Source: Prochlorococcus sp. AG-409-P01 (GTDB lineage: Bacteria; Cyanobacteriota; Cyanobacteriia; PCC-6307; Cyanobiaceae). From it: DNA of 64,000 nt. Position numbers and translations under genes: made by a program. A model generated the notes under the pieces. The model was not told the origin of the DNA. It ran no database searches and saw nothing but the letters and a program-made list of their open reading frames with translations. The DNA lies in contig QCKM01000004.1 in the NCBI GenBank assembly GCA_003215335.1, positions 116,643 to 180,642 of the forward strand, given 5' to 3'. Shown here in pieces: positions 19,087 to 27,340 of the stretch (positions are counted from its first letter, which is position 1; each line of letters starts with the position of its first letter).

Positions 19087-19827
19087 ATGCTACAGATCGC
19101 ATCAGCCAATCCTTGGCTCTTGGCCCTTTTTATTAATGCAATCCTGATATGGTGTGCAAGTTCCTTTCCTTTGCTTACTCCAAAGGGTTCTATTCATGCA
19201 GGAGCTCTTGGAACAATCCTTTGGGGTTGTCTTGGATGGACAGGTTGGCTTACTGTTGTGATATATCTTTTTCTCGGCTCACTTGTTACACGTTTAGGAC
19301 TTGATCAAAAAGAACAACAGGGAGTAGCACAGGAGCATGGTGGAAGAAGAGGCCCATCCAACGTTTGGGGCTCAGCAGCAGTCGGAGCGATCTTGGCAAT
19401 ATTGATCAAATTGGGAATTGGTAATCAGGAGGTCTTATTTGTTGGATTCGCCGCGAGCTTTACCGCAAAGTTAGCTGACACTTTTGGCAGTGAAATAGGA
19501 AAACGATGGGGACGTGCCACCGTTCTGATTACAAACCTAAGAAAAGTTCCTAGAGGTACAGATGGAGCTATTAGTTTAGAGGGTACTTTTGCAAGTTTGA
19601 TAGGAGGCTTGATAATGACAAGTGCTTTTGTCTTTTTGTCTATTATTCCAATTGGAATTTTATCGGTATTTGTCTTTTTTTCAGGATTTATTGCTACACT
19701 GCTTGAAAGTTATATAGGTGCAATATATCAAAAGAGAATTTATTGGCTTACTAATGAGCTTGTAAATTTTATTCAAACATTTTTAGCTTCAATTCTATCT
19801 ATGATTTTAGCAGCATCATATCTTTAA
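19087..19827 (+). CDS. DUF92 / VTE6-like membrane protein (phytyl-phosphate kinase type)
   Basis: This polytopic membrane protein of 246 aa has about six hydrophobic segments. It carries the DUF92 signature: a conserved acidic/Gly block around GSEIGKRWGRATVLITNLRK followed by VPRGTDGAISLEGTFASLIG. The plant member VTE6 is assigned as phytyl-phosphate kinase, which salvages phytol released from chlorophyll into phytyl-diphosphate for tocopherol and chlorophyll. The function here is transferred from that family. It is a single gene, converging with the SGNH hydrolase gene. Confidence 0.8.
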   Translation: MLQIASANPWLLALFINAILIWCASSFPLLTPKGSIHAGALGTILWGCLGWTGWLTVVIYLFLGSLVTRLGLDQKEQQGVAQEHGGRRGPSNVWGSAAVGAILAILIKLGIGNQEVLFVGFAASFTAKLADTFGSEIGKRWGRATVLITNLRKVPRGTDGAISLEGTFASLIGGLIMTSAFVFLSIIPIGILSVFVFFSGFIATLLESYIGAIYQKRIYWLTNELVNFIQTFLASILSMILAASYL

Positions 19828-19951
19828 TGTAATGTAAGTTTTAAGAAGTATTTTCCTATACGTTCTATCAAACGATTCTCTATTAGTTAAATAGATCTAA
19901 ATAATCACTTTTTAGTTTAAACACACATTCTTACACCTTATAGTATGACAA

Positions 19952-20623
19952 TTAGATTGGGGTAACACTTTCTGTCTTGGTAAGATTAGCCCACTTTAAT
20001 AGAGAGTCCCAATTGAGAACCCTACTGAATATCCACTCATGTCCATCACTGTTCAAATGTATACCATCTGGCTCTATCCACCTGAGCAACTCTGGTTCCT
20101 TAATCATCAAATTATATAATGGCAAAAATGGTACATTTGCCTCTAGACATGCCTCCTCGATTTGTGATTCATAGATAGAAATATCATTATTTGAGTACCA
20201 GAGAATTTCTGCAAATGGCATTTCTTTTTCGTCTACTGGAGTAAGTCCCATTACCATTACTGTAGTAACTTCTTTCACTTCTAGAAGTAATTGTTCTAAT
20301 CCAAATCTAAACGCTTCGGCTGTCAGTTGAGGCCGACCATTGTCCTTGCCTATTCTTGCAATGTCATTTAACCCTATTGCTAGCAATATTCCATCTGGTA
20401 CATGCCTTCTTAATTCACCTCTAGTACCCCACTCGTTTTTCCAACGCTTAGAAACTTTTTCTAAGCCATCTCCTCTGATACCTAATGAATAAACTATTGG
20501 AGCTCCAGGAGTGTTCATCCAGAACTTACGCAGTCTTTCACACCAGCCACCACCTTCTCGATCTCCCCAGCCATATACGCCGCTATCACCAATTACGATT
20601 AATTGTTTTGTTGTTTGAATCAT
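19952..20623 (-). CDS. SGNH/GDSL-type hydrolase
   Basis: This 223-residue protein is an SGNH-fold hydrolase. The nucleophile block I is IGDSGVYGWG with Ser14. Block II carries a Gly in SLGIRGDG. Block III is AIGLNDIAR with the oxyanion Asn. Block V has PDGIHLN near residues 185-192, supplying the catalytic Asp and His. No signal peptide is visible, so it is probably cytoplasmic. Substrates in this fold range from lipids to acylated sugars, so none can be named. It lies 31 bases downstream of the phnE-like gene on the same strand and may be read from that operon. Confidence 0.85.
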   Translation of the reverse strand: MIQTTKQLIVIGDSGVYGWGDREGGGWCERLRKFWMNTPGAPIVYSLGIRGDGLEKVSKRWKNEWGTRGELRRHVPDGILLAIGLNDIARIGKDNGRPQLTAEAFRFGLEQLLLEVKEVTTVMVMGLTPVDEKEMPFAEILWYSNNDISIYESQIEEACLEANVPFLPLYNLMIKEPELLRWIEPDGIHLNSDGHEWIFSRVLNWDSLLKWANLTKTESVTPI

Positions 20624-20654
20624 TGATTTATTTAGAGGCGTTTTACTTGCTGAA

Positions 20655-22223
20655 CTAGCTAGTGAAATCTAATTTGTTTTTGCTATCCCAATAAATACGC
20701 AAATGATCAGTAATTGATTCACCAGTAAGAGTAATTATTGCATAAATAATTATCAACACAGCAATCTCTGCCCAATTAAATGAACTAATTGATTCGAGTA
20801 ACTGCCAACCAAGACCTGTACCACCTACCAAACCAAGAACAGCAGTTTGACGTATCAAAACATCTGTTCTATAGGCAGAGTATGCAAGATAACTAGGAGC
20901 ATTTGGATTTAGACAGCCATACAACCATGTTTGACTGGGTTTCGCTCCTAACGACTCAAATGCAATTGCAGTGGAATTACCATTTTGTTCAATACCTTCT
21001 TTTAGAAGCCGACCCATAACACCCATGTTGTGGGCACCAAGAGCTAACGCAGCAACATATATATTTGGATTAGTTGAAAGAAGCAATATAAGAGCTGATA
21101 GAGGTGGTGGTATTAATCTAAAAAATCCCCATATCAGGCTTTGAATTCGAAGATAAGAATGGTGTGGCCATATCATCATCCAGAGAGGTGGAGTGCCAAT
21201 TGCAATTCCAGCGGATAAGAAAGTAAGAATTAATGTGTTGGATATTAGTTTGATAATATCTAATTCATTTGCAGCCTGAATTAATTCTAATCTTGAAGGT
21301 AATTGTATAGGATGCCAACTAATGTTTGAGTAATTGTCACCAGAAATGAACTGATAGCAAAGAAACGTAATTGTTATTATTGCTATTAAATAGTCAATCC
21401 TTAATTTTTTATTGAATTCTGTTTGCTCTGAGCCTATATTGATTTTATGAAAATAATTAACTAATAGTTCAACGATAAACATAAGACCAGCTAACATCCA
21501 AAGAGATGTCCACATTTCTTCAAATTTGAGAGATTGAAAACTTAGCTGGAGCTCAGTGCCAATACCTCCCAGGCCAAATACGCCTAGTAAAGTCGCTCCC
21601 CTTAGTGCGCATTCGAATCTATAACCTCCGTAGCTAGTAATAACTGGGATTATTTTAGGAATAATAGTTGTAATTAAAGCACTTAATGGCTTTGCACCAC
21701 AAACTTTAAGTGCTTCAAGGGGCTTAATGTCTAATGCATCTATTTGATCACCAATAACTCTCGCAGTTAATGATGAATAAGGAATAATTATTGCAATAAT
21801 TGCTATCCACGGTGATAGTCCTATTAATTGAAGCAGGATTAGTCCCCATATTAATTCATGAATCGCTCTTGGAAAGCTCAAAGTCATTCTTATAAGAAGT
21901 CTAAGCCAATTAGGAAGACCTATTGTTTGGAATATAATTTTTGAACTTCCAATAGCCAGTATTAACCCAAGAAAAATACTTAGTAACCAACTGATTGCTG
22001 CTATGTAAACTGTAACTTGCAAACCTTTCCACGAGCTTTGCAGAACCGTCGCATTAAGTGATGGATGTAATGACGACGATAAGAAATTCACCAATACTGG
22101 CAAGCCACCTATATGAAGCCCTTTTAAGATACCAATCAATACTGGTATAAGTGCAAGTGATGGTAATAAGGCAACTAGTCCAGATGCCGCTTTAAGTTTC
22201 ATCGTTGTTAACTGTAGAGCCAA
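20655..22223 (-). CDS. phnE: Phosphonate/phosphite ABC transporter permease, double-length
   Basis: This membrane permease of a PhnCDE-type importer has 522 residues with two successive permease halves, whereas PhnE usually has ~260-280. Each half has its own helices and a cytoplasmic coupling loop. One reads LEALKVCGAKPLSALITTII (first half); the other reads FESLGAKPSQTWLYGC (second half). Together they would form the complete dimeric channel in one chain. The ATG at 22223 overlaps the end of phnC by 16 bases, so translation is coupled. The phnD-C-E order on the minus strand is typical. The substrate could be phosphonates, phosphite or phosphate itself; no C-P lyase or phosphite dehydrogenase gene lies in this window. 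Confidence 0.9.
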   Translation of the reverse strand: MALQLTTMKLKAASGLVALLPSLALIPVLIGILKGLHIGGLPVLVNFLSSSLHPSLNATVLQSSWKGLQVTVYIAAISWLLSIFLGLILAIGSSKIIFQTIGLPNWLRLLIRMTLSFPRAIHELIWGLILLQLIGLSPWIAIIAIIIPYSSLTARVIGDQIDALDIKPLEALKVCGAKPLSALITTIIPKIIPVITSYGGYRFECALRGATLLGVFGLGGIGTELQLSFQSLKFEEMWTSLWMLAGLMFIVELLVNYFHKINIGSEQTEFNKKLRIDYLIAIITITFLCYQFISGDNYSNISWHPIQLPSRLELIQAANELDIIKLISNTLILTFLSAGIAIGTPPLWMMIWPHHSYLRIQSLIWGFFRLIPPPLSALILLLSTNPNIYVAALALGAHNMGVMGRLLKEGIEQNGNSTAIAFESLGAKPSQTWLYGCLNPNAPSYLAYSAYRTDVLIRQTAVLGLVGGTGLGWQLLESISSFNWAEIAVLIIIYAIITLTGESITDHLRIYWDSKNKLDFTS

Positions 22224-22948
22224 TTCAAATGTTTATCTTGCAATTGCTTGGGGGACATGTCTAAGACTAAAATTCCATTTTTTAGACCTATGAACCGGTC
22301 AAAATAAATTAAGAGCTCAGGAGTGTGCAAAGTCATCACGATTGTTTTGGGAACTATTATCGATTCATTTTTAATAGTTTTAGATAACAAAAGTAAGAGG
22401 ATTTCCTTAGATAATGCTGGGTCTAGACTTGATAGTGGTTCATCTGCTAAAAGTAGTTCTGCATTTTGACGAAGTAATCTGGCCAAAGCAACCCGTTGTC
22501 TTTGACCTCCAGACAAATTCTTGACACTGATATTGATTAGATGTTCTTCTAAGCCTGCTGCTTTAATACATGCCATACATTTATCTGTCTCAACCTGCCC
22601 CACTAGGTTTAAAAGTGACCAAATTAGATTATGCCTTCCCAATGCACCAGCATTGACATTCTGTCCAACGGTTAACTCCTCCACAAGTCTTAAATCTTGC
22701 CAAAGTGTTCCTATTCCAGTCCTTTGACGTTGTGTAAGTTTTCTTACTGGGACGTCAAACCAAGTGACATCTCCTTTATCTGCTTTTAGACTCCCATTTG
22801 CTATTGATAATAAAGTACTTTTACCTGCACCGCTAGGTCCTATAAGAGCTATTCTTTCGCCTTGTTTTATTGTCAGACTAATATCTTTTAGACGTGGCCC
22901 TCTTTTATTAAAGACAGATACGTCTTTTAGACAAAGGATATTAGTCAT
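22208..22948 (-). CDS. phnC: Phosphonate/phosphite ABC transporter ATP-binding protein
   Basis: This is the ATPase of the PhnCDE importer. Walker A GPSGAGKST is at residues 37-45, signature LSGGQRQRVALARLL starts at 145, and Walker B LLLADEPLSSLD is near 165-176. Length of 246 aa is usual. Start and stop overlaps with phnD upstream (4 bases) and phnE downstream (16 bases) show a tightly coupled operon. It energises uptake across the plasma membrane through the permease encoded next. Confidence 0.94.
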   Translation of the reverse strand: MTNILCLKDVSVFNKRGPRLKDISLTIKQGERIALIGPSGAGKSTLLSIANGSLKADKGDVTWFDVPVRKLTQRQRTGIGTLWQDLRLVEELTVGQNVNAGALGRHNLIWSLLNLVGQVETDKCMACIKAAGLEEHLINISVKNLSGGQRQRVALARLLRQNAELLLADEPLSSLDPALSKEILLLLLSKTIKNESIIVPKTIVMTLHTPELLIYFDRFIGLKNGILVLDMSPKQLQDKHLNWLYS

Positions 22949-23844
22949 TTAATTTTTCCTAGTTTCCTACCTATTTTTTCAATGTCTGTATATTGAGATG
23001 AAGTTGCTTTTATAAATCTATTTGCACCGAAAAGATCTAGTATTTCAGATTGTTTTTTAGACTTTCTACTTAAATTAAGAAGTGTTCTTTGTAGTTTAGT
23101 GGTGAAACCTTTACCAAAGCGATTGTCAATATCTGGTTGCGCCAGCCAATGATAGTCTGCATATGCTGGGCTCCTCCATATTACTTGTACTTTACTAAGA
23201 TCAATATTTCCCGATTTTACTCTTGTACTCCATACTTGTTCATTCAATGCTCCAACTTCATATGATCCACTTTGAACTAGAGCAATAGTTGCATCATGAC
23301 TACCACTAAACCCTGCATTTCCTCCTGAAAAGTCTGATACTTTTACTCCAGCTCTTTGTAGAAAGAATTGTGGCATCAATCGTCCGGATGTTGAGCTTTG
23401 CGAGCCAAATGTAAAGCGCTTACCCCTTATGGCCTTTAATCCAGATTGGTTACTAAATGGTTTTATTCCTGTTGATGTATTGGCAATAAAAACAGAATGA
23501 AATTTAGCATCTATATCTCTTTGAGCAATTACTTTTGCGCCTGGCCTTTGTAGTCTTGCTTGCACCCCAGTTAATCCACCAAACCATACTAAATCAAGGC
23601 TTCTAGTTCTAAATGCACTAACAGCAGAAGCATAGTTAGTCACAGGTACATATCTTACAGGTACATTCAGTTTATTCTCGAGTTCATTTGTCAATAAATT
23701 ATAGAGTCGATTTAGTTTTTCTGGATTTTGATCTGGAATTGCACTGACGATAAGTGAGTCTTGAGCTTTTGACCCAAGAAATGTCACTCCTACAATTGAT
23801 ATAAGTGCCAGAATACATATTTTACCTTTTAGATGAAGAGACAT
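22945..23844 (-). CDS. phnD: Phosphonate/phosphite ABC transporter substrate-binding protein
   Basis: This is the periplasmic binding protein of the importer, 299 aa. An N-terminal signal sequence (residues ~1-27, basic start then ICILALISIVGVTFLG) precedes a PhnD-type domain. That domain carries landmarks such as LDLVWFGGLTGVQARLQRPG, GKRFTFGSQSSTSGRLMPQ and GALNEQVW. The ATG at 23844 lies only 26 bases after the aspC stop, leaving little room for its own promoter, so transcription from aspC is likely. In other Prochlorococcus the constitutively present PhnD is reported to bind phosphite and methylphosphonate. Which ligand applies here is not visible. Confidence 0.93.
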   Translation of the reverse strand: MSLHLKGKICILALISIVGVTFLGSKAQDSLIVSAIPDQNPEKLNRLYNLLTNELENKLNVPVRYVPVTNYASAVSAFRTRSLDLVWFGGLTGVQARLQRPGAKVIAQRDIDAKFHSVFIANTSTGIKPFSNQSGLKAIRGKRFTFGSQSSTSGRLMPQFFLQRAGVKVSDFSGGNAGFSGSHDATIALVQSGSYEVGALNEQVWSTRVKSGNIDLSKVQVIWRSPAYADYHWLAQPDIDNRFGKGFTTKLQRTLLNLSRKSKKQSEILDLFGANRFIKATSSQYTDIEKIGRKLGKIK

Positions 23845-23870
23845 CTGATAGTTATGTATTTGTTCTATTG

Positions 23871-25049
23871 TTAGAAATTATCTATTAGCCTCTCAAGTCT
23901 TTGTAAACCATCTGTAATTACTTCTGTTGAAACTGCGCAAGATACTCTTACGCATTTATCTTCTCCAAATGCTGCACCAGGTACCATTGCAAGCCCAACT
24001 TCTTCAAGAGCAATTTTGCAGAAAGTGACAGAATCCTGACTGTTTGGGGGCAGTTGTGGAAATGCATAAAAGGCTCCTTGAGGCTCTACAAGCTTGATGC
24101 CTTTTATATTTTTCAGTCCATGCGTTAGAAGTTTCCTGCGATTGCTATAAATTTCTGACATTTCCTTTAGACAGTCTTCGTAACCTGAGAGAGCAGCTAT
24201 TGCTCCTCTTTGAGCAAAGCTACATACATTACTTGTACTTTGACTTTGAAGTGCTGTTGCTGCTTTGATAACATCTTTATGACCAGCTAAATAACCAAGA
24301 CGCCAACCTGTCATCGCCCAACCTTTTGCAAAACCATTAACTGTAAAAATCCGCTCATTTATGTCTGGTGCAATTGATGCAAAGCTATGATGAATCTCTC
24401 CCTCAGCAAGTAAGAATTCATATATTTCATCTGAAAGAATTAAAATATTTGGTTGCTTTCTAAGGATTTCTGCTAACGCTTCCATCTCGCTGATTGATAT
24501 TAGCCTCCCTGTTGGATTCCCAGGTGAATTTATAATTATCAGGCGTGTACTTGGTCCAATAGAATTCTTAAGGTTATCAATATCTAGTGCGAAATCTTCT
24601 TCTGGCTTAGACTTAAGAATAGTTGCATCTGCGCCAGTTAGTTTTACCATTTCTGGATAACTGAGCCAGTAAGGAGCTTGAATTATTACTTCATCGCCTG
24701 GGTTAAGCGTTACTTGTAAAAAGTTAAAGATTGCTTGTTTTCCACCATTGGTTACCAAGACTTCTTCAGGTAAGACTTTGATCTTATTTACTTTGTTCAG
24801 TTTTTGGGCGATTGCCTCTCTGAGTTCTGGATCCCCGGCTGCGGGTCCATAACGAGTGAAACCATCGGCTAGTGCCTTTTGAGTTGCCTCAACTATGAAT
24901 GATGGTGTGTTGAAATCTGGCTCTCCTGCGCTCAAGCTGCAGATATCTCTACCTTCGTTTTGAAGAGCCTTTGCCTTGGCACTTATCTCCAAGGTGAGAG
25001 ATGGCTGGAGGGCTTTAGCCCTGTCAGAAAGGAAGTTCGACTTTGGCAT
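23871..25049 (-). CDS. aspC: Aspartate aminotransferase-type class I PLP enzyme
   Basis: This fold-type I aminotransferase of 392 aa probably interconverts aspartate/oxaloacetate and glutamate/2-oxoglutarate. The PLP lysine lies in VNGFAKGWAMTGWRLGY, with the phosphate-binding Arg three residues on. The substrate Asn/Asp motif INSPGNPTG and the early LSAGEPDFNTP block match the aspartate/prephenate aminotransferase subgroup common in cyanobacteria. Prephenate aminotransferase activity is therefore possible as well. The start ATG at 25049 follows a 457-base gap that holds its promoter. phnD follows 26 bases downstream. Confidence 0.92.
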   Translation of the reverse strand: MPKSNFLSDRAKALQPSLTLEISAKAKALQNEGRDICSLSAGEPDFNTPSFIVEATQKALADGFTRYGPAAGDPELREAIAQKLNKVNKIKVLPEEVLVTNGGKQAIFNFLQVTLNPGDEVIIQAPYWLSYPEMVKLTGADATILKSKPEEDFALDIDNLKNSIGPSTRLIIINSPGNPTGRLISISEMEALAEILRKQPNILILSDEIYEFLLAEGEIHHSFASIAPDINERIFTVNGFAKGWAMTGWRLGYLAGHKDVIKAATALQSQSTSNVCSFAQRGAIAALSGYEDCLKEMSEIYSNRRKLLTHGLKNIKGIKLVEPQGAFYAFPQLPPNSQDSVTFCKIALEEVGLAMVPGAAFGEDKCVRVSCAVSTEVITDGLQRLERLIDNF

Positions 25050-25260
25050 TAGTGCCGGAACCCTTCTACTACTTTAATGTACAAATAGCTTTTTGACTGC
25101 TGTAATGTGTTATTAAAAAGTTAAAGTACATTCGCAATATAGTTGAACGCCTCGAAAAAATCTAACTTATTTCGATTGTAGACCTGACTATCTTTATTCT
25201 TGGAACTAAGAATGGTTATGATAGCAATTATTAAGTCGATTTTTTCAATCATTTTTAATT

Positions 25261-25290
25261 AGCATTATATTCATCACTGAATATAATGCT
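25261..25290. repeat. 13-bp perfect inverted repeat, 4-base loop
   Basis: AGCATTATATTCA (25261-25273) and TGAATATAATGCT (25278-25290) are exact complements around TCAC. The upstream side is A/T-rich with TTTTTAATT directly before it, so on the minus strand it would be a hairpin followed by a U-rich tail (AATTAAAAATG). It could end a minus-strand transcript or be a dimeric protein site. Confidence 0.55.
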
Positions 25291-25420
25291 TTCGCATTCT
25301 AAATATTTTTGCCGACTGATCTTGTGTTGATTTAATTTATATAAATGTTTAAGCATGAACTCTGTTTTTATTATACTAATAGGTAAGTTTATAGTGCGAA
25401 TTGTATATAATCGATTCATT

Positions 25421-25443
25421 AAAGTTTCATTTGGAAACTTTTT
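25421..25443 (+). terminator. Terminator-like hairpin with T-run
   Basis: AAAGTTTC (25421-25428) and GAAACTTT (25434-25441) pair exactly around ATTTG, and the T-run continues to 25443. Shape and tail fit a rho-independent terminator on the plus strand, but there is no plus-strand protein gene before it. It could end a small RNA encoded in this gap, or terminate transcripts ahead of the glycosylase gene. Confidence 0.45.
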
Positions 25444-25506
25444 ATACTGGTTATCAATTTATTCCAGACTTTAGTTATAGTATTAGATTGTGTAGTTCTT
25501 TTGTGA

Positions 25507-26112
25507 GTGTTTGCAGACTCTCTTCAAGCATGCAGATCTTGTAATGCATGCGACCTTTCAAGGTCCAGAACAAAGGTTGTTCTTAGTAGAGGCTCTGTGA
25601 CTGCAAGGTTAATGGTAATAGGTGAAGCGCCAGGGGCTAATGAGGATTTGACGGGCGATCCTTTCGTAGGTAGATCTGGAAAGCGTCTTGATGAACTACT
25701 TTATAAAGTGGGATTAAATCCATCTAATGATGTTTATATAACAAATGTAGTCAAGTGCAGGCCACCAAAAAATCGACGACCTTCCAAGGAAGAATTAAAA
25801 TCTTGCATGCCATGGCTAATAAAACAAATAGAGCTTGTGGACCCATTAATAATTCTCTTGTTAGGAGCTACTGCTCTTGAATCGATCCTAGGGAAAAAAG
25901 GGCCTATGACTAAGGTTAGAGGTAAGTGGTATAACTTCGGAGATCGTTTGGTGATGCCTCTTTTTCATCCCTCCTACCTTTTAAGGAACCCTTCTGCTGC
26001 TGATGGCTCCCCCACTTCGCTTACAATTTCTGATTTAGAAGTTGTTCGCAATAAGCTAGTTACATGCAATAAAGCGTTTCCCAATTCCATCCTTGATCAC
26101 CACAGTCTCTAA
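25507..26112 (+). CDS. Uracil-DNA glycosylase, family 4 (iron-sulfur type)
   Basis: This base-excision repair enzyme removes uracil from DNA. Family 4 marks: an N-terminal Cys cluster (CRSCNACDLSRSR), GEAPGANEDLTGDPFVGRSG for the uracil pocket, VYITNVVKCRPPKNRRP with a third Cys, a fourth Cys in LKSCMPWL, and HPSYLLRNP for the catalytic His loop. The four Cys would bind a 4Fe-4S cluster. The start is GTG at 25507, the only plausible one directly before the cluster. ispG begins 3 bases after the stop, implying one transcript. Confidence 0.92.
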   Translation: MFADSLQACRSCNACDLSRSRTKVVLSRGSVTARLMVIGEAPGANEDLTGDPFVGRSGKRLDELLYKVGLNPSNDVYITNVVKCRPPKNRRPSKEELKSCMPWLIKQIELVDPLIILLLGATALESILGKKGPMTKVRGKWYNFGDRLVMPLFHPSYLLRNPSAADGSPTSLTISDLEVVRNKLVTCNKAFPNSILDHHSL

Positions 26113-26115
26113 GTC

Positions 26116-27336
26116 ATGACAGCCAGCTTGGCTAAAAATTCATCTTCGTCAGAAAGACGATATGACACTCAAATTGTCCGTAGGCCTACCAGGACCGTAA
26201 TGGTTGGGCCTATTGGCATTGGGAGTGAGCATCCTGTTCGAGTTCAGTCCATGATTAATGAGGACACACTCGATATTGAAGGGGCAACTTCTGGGATTCG
26301 GCGTTTGCATGAAGCAGGTTGTGAAATAGTCAGACTTACTGTTCCTTCATTAGGACACGCGAAGGCAGTTGGTGAGATCAGCAAGCGTTTGGAGCAAACC
26401 TACCAACGGGTTCCTCTTGTAGCTGATGTACATCACAATGGCATGAAGATTGCTTTAGAAGTTGCTAAACATGTTGATAAAGTCCGAATAAATCCAGGAC
26501 TTTTTGTTTTTGAGAACCCTGATCCAAATCGCACTGAATTTTCTGATCAAGAGATATCTCAGATTGGTGAGCAAATAGTAGAGAGGTTTCGCCCTCTAGT
26601 TCAATTACTAAAAGATCAAGGAAAAGCTCTACGTATAGGAGTAAACCACGGCTCACTTGCAGAAAGGATGTTATTTGCTTATGGGGATACACCACAGGGC
26701 ATGGTTGAGTCTGCTATGGAGTTTGTACGAATTTGTGATTCTCTTGATTACCACAATATTGTGATATCAATGAAAGCTAGTAGGGCACCAGTGATGCTTG
26801 CTGCTTATAGGTTGATGGCTGACACTTTAGACAAGGAAGGTTTTAATTATCCTCTACATTTAGGGGTAACGGAGGCTGGCGATGGAGATTATGGGCGTAT
26901 AAAAAGTACTGCTGGCATTGCCACTCTTTTAGCTGAGGGTTTAGGAGATACGATTCGTGTTTCACTTACAGAATCTCCAGAAAAAGAAATACCAGTTTGC
27001 TATTCGATACTCCAGGCGATGGGTTTAAGAAAAACAATGGTTGAATATATCAGTTGTCCTAGCTGCGGGAGGACATTGTTTAATCTAGAAGATGTAGTAA
27101 AGAAAGTAAGAGCAGCAACGGCTCATCTCACCGGTCTTGATATAGCAGTTATGGGTTGCATAGTTAATGGTCCAGGTGAGATGGCAGATGCTGATTATGG
27201 CTATGTAGGTAAAGGGCCAGGGGTAATTGCTCTTTATAGGGGGCGGGATGAGATAAGAAAAGTTCCTGAAGCAGAAGGAGTGGAATCATTGATCGATCTA
27301 ATTAAGGAAGATGGTAAGTGGATTGAACCTGTGTGA
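26116..27336 (+). CDS. ispG: 4-hydroxy-3-methylbut-2-enyl diphosphate synthase
   Basis: IspG (GcpE) carries out the sixth step of the MEP isoprenoid pathway, converting the cyclic diphosphate MEcPP to HMBPP with a 4Fe-4S cluster. Cluster ligands appear in ISCPSCGRT and in [20 protein letters not shown]. The TIM-barrel part starts with [19 protein letters not shown]. At 406 aa it is the usual bacterial length. The pathway feeds carotenoids, phytyl chains and quinones. It sits between the glycosylase and a processing protease with gaps of 3 and 4 bases. Confidence 0.96.
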   Translation: MTASLAKNSSSSERRYDTQIVRRPTRTVMVGPIGIGSEHPVRVQSMINEDTLDIEGATSGIRRLHEAGCEIVRLTVPSLGHAKAVGEISKRLEQTYQRVPLVADVHHNGMKIALEVAKHVDKVRINPGLFVFENPDPNRTEFSDQEISQIGEQIVERFRPLVQLLKDQGKALRIGVNHGSLAERMLFAYGDTPQGMVESAMEFVRICDSLDYHNIVISMKASRAPVMLAAYRLMADTLDKEGFNYPLHLGVTEAGDGDYGRIKSTAGIATLLAEGLGDTIRVSLTESPEKEIPVCYSILQAMGLRKTMVEYISCPSCGRTLFNLEDVVKKVRAATAHLTGLDIAVMGCIVNGPGEMADADYGYVGKGPGVIALYRGRDEIRKVPEAEGVESLIDLIKEDGKWIEPV

Positions 27337-27340
27337 GATT

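Larger units (their letters stand above)
25050..25506. other. 457-base gene-free region with two perfect hairpins
   Basis: This very AT-rich gap separates the divergent aspC and uracil-DNA glycosylase genes. It contains two exact inverted repeats, 25261-25290 and 25421-25441, the second followed by T. No reading frame above ~25 codons looks coding. It is unusually long for this compact genome and may carry a small RNA between the hairpins; see the separate entries. Confidence 0.5.

Noticed and set aside
20655..23844. A complete phosphonate degradation or phosphite oxidation system
   Set aside because: Only the uptake genes are present; no C-P lyase, phosphonatase or NAD-dependent phosphite dehydrogenase is encoded in this window.
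25110..25130. Pho-box-like TTTAACTT on the minus strand upstream of aspC
   Set aside because: Only one half-site fits the pattern and no second repeat lies at the 11-base spacing, so a P-regulated operator is not supported.
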